A stretch of DNA of 64,000 bases from Bacillus_BD oryzisoli_A (GCF_043641075.1 NZ_JBHZRC010000001.1:1240001-1304000); one strand, 5' to 3'. Positions 31,935 to 41,241 are shown, counted from the first letter of the stretch. Numbers and translations: made by a program. Notes: a model not told the origin generated them from the sequence alone.

Positions 31935-32735
31935 TTACTCAATAATATTTTCTAATCCATACACAAGTGTAGAAAGATTCATTACCGTATCAACTGCTAA
32001 CTTCACTCCTGACATAAACGAAACCCTGTCATAGGAATCATGCCGGATTGTCAAGGTTTGTCCATCTGCTCCAAACATCACCTGTTGATGCGCGATTAAA
32101 CCAGGTAAACGGACAGAGTGAATATGCATACCTGAAAAATCAGCCCCTCTTGCACCTTGTAGTGTTTCTTTTTCATCAGGATGCCCTTGTGATTTTTCCT
32201 CTCTAACCTGAGCAATCATCTCAGCTGTTTTAACTGCTGTTCCTGAAGGTGCGTCCAGCTTCTTATCATGATGTAATTCGATAATCTCCACATCCTGAAA
32301 GTATCTCCCTGCAAGCTGTGAGAATTTCATCATTAACACAGCACCTAATGCAAAGTTTGGTGCAATAATACAGCCTGTTTCTTTATCTCTGCAAAGCTCC
32401 TCTAGTTCTGCTAGATTTTCTTTTGTAAAACCGGTTGTACCAACTACTGGACGAACACCAAACTCCAATGCAGTCTTCGTATGATGCATACCTATTTCTG
32501 GCGTAGTTAAATCAATGAGAACATCTGCCTTAACTTCAGATAAACATTCGGTTATGTCTGCAAATACCGGCACCGGCAATGCAGAAACACCTTCTACCTC
32601 ATTTAAAAGCTTGCCCCCGTGCTTATGATCAACGGCTGCGATTAATTCAAAATGCTCTGTTCTTTCAACAAGTTTAACTGCTTCAGATCCCATTCTGCCA
32701 CGCGGTCCTGCAATGATAATTTTTATTTTTTCCAT
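31935..32735 (-). CDS. dapB: 4-hydroxy-tetrahydrodipicolinate reductase
   Basis: A 266-residue NAD(P)H-dependent enzyme of the lysine/diaminopimelate pathway, which also feeds dipicolinic acid for spores. The cofactor loop is GPRGRMGSE; EIIELHHDKKLDAPSGTA is the substrate-binding motif with catalytic His and Lys. GAGGAGAATGGA precedes the ATG. It lies between ypjD and mgsA, as in B. subtilis. Confidence 0.96.
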   Translation of the reverse strand: MEKIKIIIAGPRGRMGSEAVKLVERTEHFELIAAVDHKHGGKLLNEVEGVSALPVPVFADITECLSEVKADVLIDLTTPEIGMHHTKTALEFGVRPVVGTTGFTKENLAELEELCRDKETGCIIAPNFALGAVLMMKFSQLAGRYFQDVEIIELHHDKKLDAPSGTAVKTAEMIAQVREEKSQGHPDEKETLQGARGADFSGMHIHSVRLPGLIAHQQVMFGADGQTLTIRHDSYDRVSFMSGVKLAVDTVMNLSTLVYGLENIIE

Positions 32736-32751
32736 TCCATTCTCCTCTTTC

Positions 32752-33084
32752 TTATTTATCGATTTTTGTCCAGCGATCTTTGTCCCGAGTATTAAATTTA
32801 TTCATCACCCGATTATGAGCTTCTTCAAGATCTATATGTAAGGAATTTGCAAAACAAATCAGGACAAATAACAAATCACCAAGTTCTTCTTCAACTGTAT
32901 TTTCTTTTTCAGAAACTTTTTTCGGTTTTTCACCATAATAATGATTAATCTCTCTTGCTAATTCGCCTAACTCCTCTGTCATCCTAGCTGTCATGGCCAA
33001 CGGACTGAAATAGCCTTCTTTAAATTGACTAATATAGACATCTACTTCCTTTTGAAGGTCTTTCATGGTTTTATGATTAGACAA
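32752..33084 (-). CDS. ypjD: MazG-like nucleotide pyrophosphohydrolase YpjD
   Basis: A 110-residue all-alpha NTP pyrophosphohydrolase. The EExxE-type metal sites are in TEELGELAREI and EEELGDLLFVL, and FNTRDKDRW is the typical ending. The role is probably housecleaning of nucleotides. I place the start at a TTG (33084) with GAGGTGATATTT upstream, which gives MSNHKTMKD, like B. subtilis; the frame is open a further 12 codons without a site. It leads the ypjD-dapB-mgsA-bshA-cca-birA run. Confidence 0.9.
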   Translation of the reverse strand: MSNHKTMKDLQKEVDVYISQFKEGYFSPLAMTARMTEELGELAREINHYYGEKPKKVSEKENTVEEELGDLLFVLICFANSLHIDLEEAHNRVMNKFNTRDKDRWTKIDK

Positions 33085-33190
33085 AAATATCACCTCTGTA
33101 CTGGTTGGGTTACATTTCACTCTTCTTTCATGTTAGCTAAACTGAGTCATTTTGACAAATGTTTTTCTTTTTTTCAAAACTTTCATGTAT

Positions 33191-33219
33191 TTGTTCCCTT
33201 ATTACTTTTCCTATATAAT
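33191..33219 (+). promoter_or_regulatory. sigma-A promoter of ypjC
   Basis: TTGTTC (33191-33196) and a perfect TATAAT (33214-33219) are separated by 17 bases and lie 42 bases before the ypjC start. Confidence 0.55.
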
Positions 33220-33261
33220 TATAATCGCTTTGAGGTCTAATTTGGAAGCGGAGGAAAAAAT

Positions 33262-34134
33262 ATGGCTTTTAGCATAAAATTAAAAAGTATTCTCTTTATT
33301 CTCTTAGGGGCTTGTATATATTCTTTTGGCATTGTTCATTTCAATATGCAAAACAATTTAGCAGAAGGCGGTTTTACCGGTATAACACTTCTTCTCTATT
33401 TTCTATTTAAATGGGATCCTTCCTATGTGAATTTACTATTAAATATCCCTTTATTTTTTGTCGGCTGGAAAATTCTCGGCCGAAATTCTTTATTCTATAC
33501 CATTATTGGAACAGTAGCCGTTTCTGTATTTCTCTGGATTTTTCAAAGATATCAGATTAATATGCCGCTGAAGGATGATATGACCTTAGCTGCCTTGTTC
33601 GCAGGGGTTTCGATTGGTGTAGGTCTAGGGATTATCTTTCGTTTTGGCGGCACTACAGGCGGTGTTGATATTATTGCACGTCTCGTACATAAATATATCG
33701 GCTGGAGCATGGGCAAAACAATGTTTATCTTTGATGCTGTTGTCATCACCTTATCCTTACTCTTTTATTTAGATTATCACGAAGCAATGTATACCCTTGT
33801 ATTAGTCTTTATCTCCGCAAGAGTGATTGATTTTATGCAAGAGGGAGCTTACTCAGCAAGAGGAGCTATGATTATCTCTGAGCATAATGATGCCATAGCA
33901 GATAAAATTCTACAGGAAATGGGCAGAGGGGTTACGGTTTTAAAGGGATATGGTTCCTATACAAAACAGGATCGGGAAGTATTATACTGTGTTGTTGCGA
34001 AAAATGAAATCGTCCGCTTAAAAAGTGTCATTATGGAGGTTGACCCACATGCATTCGTTTCTGTAAGCATTGTTCACGATGTAATCGGGGAAGGCTTCAC
34101 ATTAGATGAAAATAAAAAGCCCATCATGCACTAA
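33262..34134 (+). CDS. ypjC: YitT family membrane protein YpjC (DUF161 + DUF2179)
   Basis: A 290-residue protein with about five transmembrane segments in the first 200 residues, then a soluble C-terminal DUF2179 domain (RGVTVLKGYGSYTKQDREVLYCVV). The RFGGTTGGVDIIARLVH signature is typical of YitT proteins. Their function is not established; transport has been suggested. GGAGG lies eight bases before the ATG. It is transcribed opposite to ypjD and ends at a terminator shared with the next gene. Confidence 0.88.
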   Translation: MAFSIKLKSILFILLGACIYSFGIVHFNMQNNLAEGGFTGITLLLYFLFKWDPSYVNLLLNIPLFFVGWKILGRNSLFYTIIGTVAVSVFLWIFQRYQINMPLKDDMTLAALFAGVSIGVGLGIIFRFGGTTGGVDIIARLVHKYIGWSMGKTMFIFDAVVITLSLLFYLDYHEAMYTLVLVFISARVIDFMQEGAYSARGAMIISEHNDAIADKILQEMGRGVTVLKGYGSYTKQDREVLYCVVAKNEIVRLKSVIMEVDPHAFVSVSIVHDVIGEGFTLDENKKPIMH

Positions 34135-34162
34135 AAAATATAAGAGGCAGCTTGTCCAGACA

Positions 34163-34198
34163 AAAAAAGGATTTAGACCGAAGTCTAAATCCTTTTTT
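34163..34198. terminator. terminator shared by ypjC and the zinc-protease gene
   Basis: A 15-bp stem (34163-34177 with 34184-34198) with a CCGAAG loop and T tracts on both strands, between convergent genes. The stop codon of the protease gene (34197-34199) overlaps the right arm. Confidence 0.85.
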
Positions 34199-34895
34199 AA
34201 TCGTCATTTTGCATACCCGTATAAATTAGTATTAAACGAACTAATTCCAACACGGCAATTGCTGCGGCAGCTACGTATGTCAGTGCAGCTGCACTTAATA
34301 CTTTTCTTGTTTCTCGTTCTTCGTCATTGCGGATAACACCGAGAGCGACACATTGATCCATTGCACGGCTCGAAGCATTAAATTCAACCGGAAGAGTGAC
34401 AAGCTGGAATAAAACTGCAGCAGCCATGAAAACAATACCAAGTAAAACAAAGTTACTCATGCCAAGCAGCATCCCGATAATAATTAATATCCAAGAAAAA
34501 TTAGAACCAATGTTGGCAACTGGTACTAAACTATGTCGTAAGCGTAAAAAACTATATGCTTCCTTATCCTGAATCGCATGGCCGACTTCGTGCGCCGCGA
34601 CTGCAGCAGCAGCTATCGAATGTCCATGAAAGTTTTCTGATGACAGTCGAACCGTCTTTGATCTAGGATCATAGTGATCTGATAGAGTGCCTCGGACCTC
34701 TTCAATATTTACATTGTAAAGTCCATTTTCATCGAGAATTCTCCTTGCTACTTCAGCACCTCTCATATGGGAGGACGAAGCTACATTTGAGTATTTGGAA
34801 TACGTTTTTTTCACTCGAAACTGCGCCCAGATTGGAATGATAATAATGATCGCAAAATAGATTAAAAACAATTTTTGATTTCCTCCATTCAACAT
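34197..34895 (-). CDS. membrane zinc metallopeptidase, YugP-like
   Basis: A 232-residue membrane protein of the neutral zinc metallopeptidase family typified by B. subtilis YugP. The zinc motif HEVGH lies in AAAAVAAHEVGHAIQDKEAY near residue 100, followed by transmembrane segments; one more lies at the N-terminus (about 8-24). The substrate is unknown. In B. subtilis yugP lies elsewhere on the chromosome, so its place between ypjC and ypjB is a local difference. The ribosome binding site is weak (AACAGGT). Confidence 0.85.
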   Translation of the reverse strand: MLNGGNQKLFLIYFAIIIIIPIWAQFRVKKTYSKYSNVASSSHMRGAEVARRILDENGLYNVNIEEVRGTLSDHYDPRSKTVRLSSENFHGHSIAAAAVAAHEVGHAIQDKEAYSFLRLRHSLVPVANIGSNFSWILIIIGMLLGMSNFVLLGIVFMAAAVLFQLVTLPVEFNASSRAMDQCVALGVIRNDEERETRKVLSAAALTYVAAAAIAVLELVRLILIYTGMQNDD

Positions 34896-34993
34896 GATAC
34901 CTGTTATCTATTATTGTAAGAGTTCTTATGATTCCATGTCAAACAATTAGCTGTTACAAAAAAAGAATGGGGTGTTTCCTTGCCAAACTTTAC

Positions 34994-35779
34994 TTATCTG
35001 GAGCGATTTTTTCTTCTTTCTTTTTCCCCTATATATTTTCTCCATCCAACGTAGGATAATGTAACGATTATGATACTCCCCGTTGAAATGATTACCCACC
35101 ACAACGATGGATCTGTCTCGTCCGCAGCCCAATCATCAAAAATACTTTGTAGGTCTGTCTCAAGTATGAGCAGTTCCTTCATCGAATTCTGCTGCGAAAA
35201 GACATCCTGTCTATAATGATCAATAAATTTGATTCTTGTATCAAGCTTTTGAAACCTCTCTGATGATATGTCTAGCTTCATACTTGGATTAATAATTTCA
35301 TATAATGATAAAAAGGAATTGAGACTTTTGTTGAAAGCTTCTTGATCACCATTAAAAGCAGCTTCCTTTACATCATCAAAAACTGCTAACATCGGATCTT
35401 CCATTTTCGTCCAAAGAGGGTGCTTCGTCGAGGAAATGGCATCAATTACCAAACGGAATTTGGTTACTCGATTAATTCTTTCATCTGGATTCATCGAAAC
35501 ATTTGTTGTCGCTTCAATCGCCTCATTATGAGCAATGGTGACAATTCGCAATTCATCCATTGTAAAGGTGTTTTCCTTTACTGTTACAGATGAAAATTTA
35601 TCAGAAAAAGCTTCTAATATCTTTTTAGCATCCTCATATCTTTGAGATTTTGTTAATTGAAGTGCCTCATTCGATAAAGCATTAAGCTGATCGATTGGCG
35701 CCGTATCGTCATTAGCTGAAACATTTGTAGATAATAAAAGAAAACATAATAAAATTATAATCCATAGCTTGGATCCCAT
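34994..35779 (-). CDS. ypjB: sporulation protein YpjB
   Basis: A 261-residue protein with an N-terminal signal peptide (LWIIILLCFLLLSTNVSA), a helical outer domain and a C-terminal membrane segment (WWVIISTGSIIIVTLSYVGW) followed by a short basic tail. This matches YpjB, which B. subtilis makes during sporulation. The molecular role is unknown. It lies between the zinc-protease gene and ypjA. Confidence 0.85.
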   Translation of the reverse strand: MGSKLWIIILLCFLLLSTNVSANDDTAPIDQLNALSNEALQLTKSQRYEDAKKILEAFSDKFSSVTVKENTFTMDELRIVTIAHNEAIEATTNVSMNPDERINRVTKFRLVIDAISSTKHPLWTKMEDPMLAVFDDVKEAAFNGDQEAFNKSLNSFLSLYEIINPSMKLDISSERFQKLDTRIKFIDHYRQDVFSQQNSMKELLILETDLQSIFDDWAADETDPSLWWVIISTGSIIIVTLSYVGWRKYIGEKERRKNRSR

Positions 35780-35841
35780 GCGTGTCCCCCCTCATTACTA
35801 ACAATGTATGAGAAATGGGACAAGGTTAGACCTATCTCAAT

Positions 35842-36432
35842 TTAGATCTTTAATTCATAACGACTTTTTCTCACTCCTGTCAGATATGCAGCAAACAGAG
35901 AAAAGATACTTAGCCAAAAAGTAAAATATCCTATTTCGGGTATGTATTGATCAAGCAAACTATAACGAGGAAGCATAAAGAAGACATAATCGATAACATC
36001 ATTATGCAAAGTCCAAATTCCGGTTACAACTAAATGCCAAATTTTTATGCGATAAAAAGGTGCATATAAAAGTCCTTGAATGGCCATACCAGCATGTGAA
36101 AGGATAAGCATCCAAGCCGTAATAGAAAGCTCTCCCCCAACAAAAAAAACAAGAAAATTCATTACAACAGCCCAAACACCATACTTTAACAGGGTGACAA
36201 CAGCCAGCGCTTCAAATAATGGCCAGTTTGTCTTCATTAGGAAGGCAATAAGTACAAAAACAAAAAATAGACTAGCTGTTGGACTGTCTGGAACAAATAT
36301 CAGAAATTTGGCTGGTGTATCTGCTAATTGCCATCCATACCAAATATATCCGTACACTGTCCCAAGAATATTAATCACCAGTAAAATCCATAAAAACTGA
36401 CGACTCCCTAAGATTGGATACATCCATTTCAT
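35842..36432 (-). CDS. ypjA: YpjA membrane protein (DUF1405)
   Basis: A 196-residue membrane protein with about six hydrophobic segments, matching DUF1405 (VYGYIWYGWQL, FVPDSPTASLFF, HNDVIDYVF). The function is not known; it usually lies beside qcrABC and ypjB. I chose the ATG at 36432 as GAGGGAAAGATT precedes it, rather than the frame opening ten codons upstream. Confidence 0.85.
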   Translation of the reverse strand: MKWMYPILGSRQFLWILLVINILGTVYGYIWYGWQLADTPAKFLIFVPDSPTASLFFVFVLIAFLMKTNWPLFEALAVVTLLKYGVWAVVMNFLVFFVGGELSITAWMLILSHAGMAIQGLLYAPFYRIKIWHLVVTGIWTLHNDVIDYVFFMLPRYSLLDQYIPEIGYFTFWLSIFSLFAAYLTGVRKSRYELKI

Positions 36433-36512
36433 AATCTTTCCCTCTCTTTCCAAACATTTCACCTCTCTATCTTAACATAGGCAATTGGGGTTCAATAATA
36501 ATTAAAATAATG

Positions 36513-36543
36513 AAAAAGCCGACGAATATTTCGCCGGCTTTTT
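36513..36543 (-). terminator. qcrABC operon terminator
   Basis: A stem AAAAAGCCG/CGGCTTTTT (36513-36521 with 36535-36543), T-rich after the stem, ten bases past the qcrC stop. Confidence 0.8.
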
Positions 36544-36552
36544 CATTATTTA

Positions 36553-37332
36553 TTATTTACTTTTCACACTTGAAATAAACTCTGCTAACTTTGTTAATTC
36601 TTCATCAGTACCCTTGAACATACCTGGAGGCATTTTTCCACTTGGAGAACCGTTCTTAGCAATATCTGCAACTTCATCAGGAGATAAGCCTGTATCAATT
36701 AAAGCAGGAGCCGCTGCCCCACCTTCAAGTTGATTTCCGTGACAGCTTACACAACCATTTGCTTCAAAGATTTGATAGCCTTCAGATGAAGTATCAATAT
36801 CAGCCTCAGCAACAATTTTTCCTTGCTCTGCTGCTGCCTCCCAGTCATGAGTAGCAACAGATTCCCAAGTTAAATACGTTATACCTGCAAGAGCTAATAG
36901 CATAAAGCCCGTTGCTAACGGACGTTTTGCTGGACGTCTTTCAGGGCCGCGGTCAATAAACGGCGCTAATAGTAAGGCACCAAATGCTAAGCCTGGTATT
37001 ACAAGTGCACCGATTAAGTTATAAGGACCAGATGCATAGCTGTATTTTAATAATTGATATAAGAATAAGAAGTACCAGTCTGGCATAGGTATATAACCAG
37101 TATCACTAGGATCTGCAATCTTTTCTAATGGAGACGGATGCGCAACTGTTAAACATAAGAAGCCAATAAGAAAAACCGCACCTACCATCCATTCTTTTAA
37201 TAAAAAGTTTGGCCAGAAAGCTTCTGTTTTACCAGGATATTCCGAATAATCTTTTGGAATATTCGGTTTTCTGTGTTCCTTCGCAGGCACACGCGAATCG
37301 CCTACGAACTTCATTCCTTTTCCACGATGCAT
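36553..37332 (-). CDS. qcrC: menaquinol:cytochrome c reductase, cytochrome b/c subunit
   Basis: A 259-residue subunit: an N-terminal part resembling b6f subunit IV, with three membrane segments, fused to a C-terminal cytochrome c domain with CVSCH (194-198) and a Met ligand in GKMPPGMF. It passes electrons from the bc complex to cytochrome c oxidase. AGGAGGGAG precedes the ATG. It is the last gene of qcrABC, 45 bases after qcrB. Confidence 0.96.
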   Translation of the reverse strand: MHRGKGMKFVGDSRVPAKEHRKPNIPKDYSEYPGKTEAFWPNFLLKEWMVGAVFLIGFLCLTVAHPSPLEKIADPSDTGYIPMPDWYFLFLYQLLKYSYASGPYNLIGALVIPGLAFGALLLAPFIDRGPERRPAKRPLATGFMLLALAGITYLTWESVATHDWEAAAEQGKIVAEADIDTSSEGYQIFEANGCVSCHGNQLEGGAAAPALIDTGLSPDEVADIAKNGSPSGKMPPGMFKGTDEELTKLAEFISSVKSK

Positions 37333-37377
37333 GAATAGTCTCCCTCCTTTTAAGTAATAATAAAAACAAAATTATAA

Positions 37378-38052
37378 TTACAATGGACCTGAAATACCTT
37401 GTTTACGAATCATCATAAAGTGAGCTGCCATTAAGGCGAACAACGCTGCAGGCAGGAAGAATACGTGAATCGCAAAGAAACGGGAAATCGTTTGTGCACC
37501 AACAATATCAGAACTTCCTGCTAATAAAATCTTCAGATATTCCCCTATAAATGGTACTGATTCAACGATTTGAATGGTAACCTTTGTCGCAAATAGCGCT
37601 TTCATATCCCAAGGCAGTAAATATCCAGTAAGACCAAGACCAAGCATAACAAAGAAAATTAACACACCAACAATCCAGTTTAATTCACGAGGCTTTTTGT
37701 ATGCACCTTGGAAGAAAACACGCAACGTATGTAAAAACATCATGACAATAACTAAGCTTGCTCCCCAGTGATGCATTCCTCTGACAATTTGTCCAAAAGC
37801 AACTTCATTTTGTAAGTAATAAACAGATTCCCATGCGTTTTTAATATCTGGAACATAATACATGGTTAAAAACATACCAGATAAAATTTGAATGACAGTA
37901 ATAAAAAATGTTAATCCCCCAAAACAATAGACAAATGCCGAGAAATGATGTGCCGGGTTTACGTGCTCCGGAACTTCATGGTCAGCAATATCCCGCCACA
38001 AAGGCGTAATGTCTAAACGTTCATCTACCCAATCATAAATTTTGTTTAACAC
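37378..38052 (-). CDS. qcrB: menaquinol:cytochrome c reductase, cytochrome b subunit
   Basis: A 224-residue cytochrome b6-type protein with four membrane segments. Heme histidines lie in GMHHWGASL and in FFAIHVFFLPA; GYLLPWDMKA is the quinol-site region. It carries out menaquinol oxidation with the Rieske protein. The start is GTG at 38052 with GGGGGCG upstream, three bases after the qcrA stop. Confidence 0.96.
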   Translation of the reverse strand: MLNKIYDWVDERLDITPLWRDIADHEVPEHVNPAHHFSAFVYCFGGLTFFITVIQILSGMFLTMYYVPDIKNAWESVYYLQNEVAFGQIVRGMHHWGASLVIVMMFLHTLRVFFQGAYKKPRELNWIVGVLIFFVMLGLGLTGYLLPWDMKALFATKVTIQIVESVPFIGEYLKILLAGSSDIVGAQTISRFFAIHVFFLPAALFALMAAHFMMIRKQGISGPL

Positions 38053-38055
38053 TGA

Positions 38056-38562
38056 TTACGCCCCCTTTCGCGGTTCAGCTTTACCTAAATACAGGAAGCC
38101 GTCTTTTTCTTTAAGTGGAAAGACATCCAATGGTGCAGTTGGCGGTGTACCTGGAACGTTTGTACCATCTTTCGTATATCGCCCACCATGGCAAGGACAA
38201 TAAAACTGATCCGGATTAGCCTTGTCCGTATTCCAGTCAACCGTACAGCCTAAATGTTTACATACTGGAGAAAGGGCAATAATCTCGCCTTTATCGTCTT
38301 TATAAATCCATGCTGAATTTGTTACCTCTGACTCATACCAAGCATCCTTCTGCGTGAAAGAGAAGTCAACCCGTGTAGGAACATTAGTAATCTCACTAAC
38401 CTTCTGTGGCGTTGCAATAAAATCACTTGTACCTGTATGCTTTAATACAGGATCAACAGCAAAACGGACCATTGGCATTAGCATTCCTGCAGCCATGAAT
38501 CCACCCACACCTGTTAATGTATAATTTAGGAATTGACGTCTAGACACATGATTTTTGCTCAT
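38056..38562 (-). CDS. qcrA: menaquinol:cytochrome c reductase, Rieske iron-sulfur subunit
   Basis: A 168-residue Rieske protein. A membrane anchor (about 12-32) follows a twin-arginine-type sequence (SRRQFLNY). The cluster ligands are in CKHLGC (101-106) and CPCHGG (122-127): Cys101, His103, Cys122 and His125, with Cys106 and Cys124 for the disulfide. The ribosome binding site is an unusual run of eight G residues. Confidence 0.96.
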   Translation of the reverse strand: MSKNHVSRRQFLNYTLTGVGGFMAAGMLMPMVRFAVDPVLKHTGTSDFIATPQKVSEITNVPTRVDFSFTQKDAWYESEVTNSAWIYKDDKGEIIALSPVCKHLGCTVDWNTDKANPDQFYCPCHGGRYTKDGTNVPGTPPTAPLDVFPLKEKDGFLYLGKAEPRKGA

Positions 38563-38623
38563 ATTTCTCCCCCCCCTTTAAAACAATTTTAAATTAACAC
38601 AATTTTCATACTAGGACATACCA

Positions 38624-38652
38624 ATAATATATCAATATTTCAGTAAGGTCAA
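38624..38652 (-). promoter_or_regulatory. sigma-A promoter of qcrABC
   Basis: On the minus strand TTGACC (38647-38652) and TATTAT (38624-38629), each one base from consensus, are separated by exactly 17 bases. The expected start leaves a leader of about 55 bases. Confidence 0.7.
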
Positions 38653-38688
38653 TATAATCAGAAAATATAAAATTGATTTTTATCACTA

Positions 38689-39153
38689 TTATTCTTGTTT
38701 TTCCCATTTTTGTACAAATAATGTAATGAGCTGTTGCAGTTGGTCTTTCAAAATAGTATTGCGGTATTGCTGGTCCATTTGCCCGAGCGGAATCGTTGGC
38801 AGCCAAATCAGAGAGCCGGTCATTTTTGCTTCCTCAAGCTTCCAATCACTATCAGAGGTTAAATAGACAATATGTTTAAAGCCCTTATCCAAAAATTCCT
38901 TTTCCCATTTTAAAAGGTCTGTTAGTACCTCTTCTTTGTTAATTGATTTTAAATAGTTAAATCCTGGAAGCATAATTAATCTTCCACGAAACTGCCTTTC
39001 TAACTGAATTGACAGCAGATTGATAAACTCTGTCATCTCAGCCGTTTTCTTAATTCGTTCATCAAGTGCAATTGGAAATAATGGTAACACGATTGTATCT
39101 ACATACTCCTTTGCCTTCAAATACATATCAATATCTTCGCTTGTCCATTTCAT
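38689..39153 (-). CDS. ypiF: YpiF family protein (DUF2487)
   Basis: A 154-residue soluble protein of the DUF2487 family, recognised by its start (MKWTSEDIDMYLKAKEYVDT) and place between ypiB and qcrA. The function is unknown. The ATG at 39153 has GGAGTGGG upstream and matches the B. subtilis start; the frame is open eight codons further. Confidence 0.85.
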   Translation of the reverse strand: MKWTSEDIDMYLKAKEYVDTIVLPLFPIALDERIKKTAEMTEFINLLSIQLERQFRGRLIMLPGFNYLKSINKEEVLTDLLKWEKEFLDKGFKHIVYLTSDSDWKLEEAKMTGSLIWLPTIPLGQMDQQYRNTILKDQLQQLITLFVQKWEKQE

Positions 39154-39269
39154 CTTTCCCACTCCATTTCTTCCCATTTCCTTTTATTCTAACATGTTGA
39201 AAATAAAAGTCTAGAAGACCACCAGGTCAACCAATTTTATGCTTGATAATATTTTTGGACAAAAATAAA

Positions 39270-39290
39270 AGACCTGTTTGATACAGGTCT
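39270..39290 (-). terminator. ypiB terminator
   Basis: An 8-bp stem AGACCTGT/ACAGGTCT with a TTGAT loop, followed by TTTTATTTTT on the minus strand. It ends the ypiA-ypiB unit before ypiF. Confidence 0.75.
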
Positions 39291-39297
39291 TGGATTG

Positions 39298-39840
39298 CTA
39301 TGCATTAAATTTTTTTAACTGTTCAGTTAACTGCTTAAAAGCAGCTTCATCATTATTATCTAAAGCCTCATCAATCTGTTGGAATAGCTTTTCTTTCTGA
39401 AATCTTCTAATACTAGAGGTAAGAAAGTCTTCTGCCATCGACCGTTCTTTTTCACTTAGTTGCAGATTCTTCGGCATATAGGGATTTTCTTCAAGGACAG
39501 CTGCAAATTGCGGAGCCTGAAAGGAAGCGTGAAAATTGAGTTGAATAAAAATATCTTCCTCTCGATTTAAACGTATGTCATGAAATGATTTTTCCGCATC
39601 TGTTGTCATTACATTTTCCTTATAGAAACGAAATGGGACATCATCTACACAATGAGTTGACATGACAATTCCCCGCGGGCAAAATTGAGCTTGTTCAACG
39701 AAGTGTACCTTTTCCATGAGCTGGTCATGACTCATTAAATAGTTCAGGATCCAGACACATTCACGTCTCTTTAATTGATAATGATTGAGAAACCAACGAA
39801 TAAATTCCTTTTTCTCATTGACAGATACAGGGGCGTTCAT
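39298..39840 (-). CDS. ypiB: YpiB family protein (UPF0302)
   Basis: A 180-residue soluble protein of the UPF0302 family. Conserved stretches are RRECVWILNYLMSHDQLMEK and FVEQAQFCPRGIVMST; the C-terminus has helical IDEALDNNDEAAFKQLTEQL. In B. subtilis it is coexpressed with ypiA and ypiF, near qcr; stability of the cytochrome bc complex and LPS-like assembly have been discussed for relatives, but I know of no settled function. AGGAGGGAATC precedes the ATG. Confidence 0.85.
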   Translation of the reverse strand: MNAPVSVNEKKEFIRWFLNHYQLKRRECVWILNYLMSHDQLMEKVHFVEQAQFCPRGIVMSTHCVDDVPFRFYKENVMTTDAEKSFHDIRLNREEDIFIQLNFHASFQAPQFAAVLEENPYMPKNLQLSEKERSMAEDFLTSSIRRFQKEKLFQQIDEALDNNDEAAFKQLTEQLKKFNA

Positions 39841-39880
39841 GTGTGATTCCCTCCTCTGCTTTCAGCAAATTTTATTCTAA

Positions 39881-41146
39881 TTATCCAACGTCATCTGTTA
39901 GTCTTTGCAATACATCTTGATATTCTTCATTGCTTGGATCAATACTCACTAACTTATTAAAAATTTCGACAGCCCGCTCTCTTTTTCCTTCTTCAATTAG
40001 AAAATATCCATAATCCACTAAGAAGTCTTGTGTGTCTTTATAAAAATTATATGCGTTTTCATAGCAGTTTAATGCCTGTGAATAATTTTCCAGGTTTTGA
40101 TGGGCTACAGCAGCATCCCAAAAGAATTTTGTCTCTACTTCATCTCCCTCTTCCATTATACGAACGATTTCAAGTACATCCTCCCAACGTTCTTGATGTA
40201 GTAAAAGTTTATTTAATGTTAAGGCCGCTTCAGTCAACTCTGGATCAAGTGCCAGTGCGTCTCTGAACATTTTTTCAGCTTCTTCCTCTTTTCCTGTCTT
40301 TAATGCCAATTTGCCGGCATAAAAATATAAATCCTTATTAAACTCATCAAATTGAATTCCTTCTTTTAATATTTGATAGCCTTTTTCCGAATCCTCTTCT
40401 CTTTCATAAGCTCGGGCTAAATTAATATAGAGAGAATAATATTCAGGGTCAAGTTCTTTTAACTCAAGAAATTTTTCTATCGCTTTGCCGTTAAAACCTG
40501 CTTGTAAGGCTGTAAACCCATAGTTGAAGAGTGTATTAATCTCTAATTTATTATCTAAAGCTTTTTCATAATAGGGAAGTGCGTCCTCGAATGCCCCTCC
40601 AGCACTAATTGCGTCAGCCATTCGTTGGTTAACATCTACACCGCCTATTTCTGTCTTTGTTTTTAGGACGCGTTCATAACAATTTATCGCCTGGACAAAT
40701 TTACCTTCCTCTGCATATAGCTCTCCAAGAGCAAAATCAATAATAACTTCATCTGGCAGCAGTTTCTTCGCTTTAAGCAGCTTTTGCTCACTAACCTCAT
40801 AAAGACCTTGCATTTGATATAGGTCGGCCAATAACACTAGCGATTCTGGGTAACTAGAATCAAGCTCATTTATTTTCTCCAGCTCTAGAATCGCTTCTTC
40901 TTCCTTTCCAAGTTCGATTAGTGTTTCTGCCAGTAACACAAGAATCTCACCTTCTTCTGGATAGATTTCAAGCAGACGGCAGAATAAACTTTTTGCTTCT
41001 TCAAGAAACCCGTATTGAAAAAGTTCTTCACCTAAGAGAAATCTCTCTTCGTTTGTTCCAGCTTGTAATATTTTTTTATAGCCTCTTAAAGCTTCTTCAT
41101 GATAACCATTCTCTAATTGTGTAATGATTTTATTTACTGATTCCAT
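39881..41146 (-). CDS. ypiA: TPR-repeat protein YpiA
   Basis: A 421-residue protein made almost entirely of tetratricopeptide repeats (about ten), such as ESLVLLADLYQMQGLYEVSE and FVQAINCYERVL. Such repeats act as protein-binding scaffolds in the cytoplasm. The partner is unknown. AAAGGGTC precedes the ATG. It is the upstream gene of the ypiA-ypiB unit, after the aro genes. Confidence 0.88.
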   Translation of the reverse strand: MESVNKIITQLENGYHEEALRGYKKILQAGTNEERFLLGEELFQYGFLEEAKSLFCRLLEIYPEEGEILVLLAETLIELGKEEEAILELEKINELDSSYPESLVLLADLYQMQGLYEVSEQKLLKAKKLLPDEVIIDFALGELYAEEGKFVQAINCYERVLKTKTEIGGVDVNQRMADAISAGGAFEDALPYYEKALDNKLEINTLFNYGFTALQAGFNGKAIEKFLELKELDPEYYSLYINLARAYEREEDSEKGYQILKEGIQFDEFNKDLYFYAGKLALKTGKEEEAEKMFRDALALDPELTEAALTLNKLLLHQERWEDVLEIVRIMEEGDEVETKFFWDAAVAHQNLENYSQALNCYENAYNFYKDTQDFLVDYGYFLIEEGKRERAVEIFNKLVSIDPSNEEYQDVLQRLTDDVG

Positions 41147-41241
41147 AATTTAGACCCTTTCCAATAAAAAGCGTTACGATCGCTTGATTGTAAAATACTA
41201 TTATGTTTTCATTAATGTTTAAATTTTGTATTATTCTCTGT

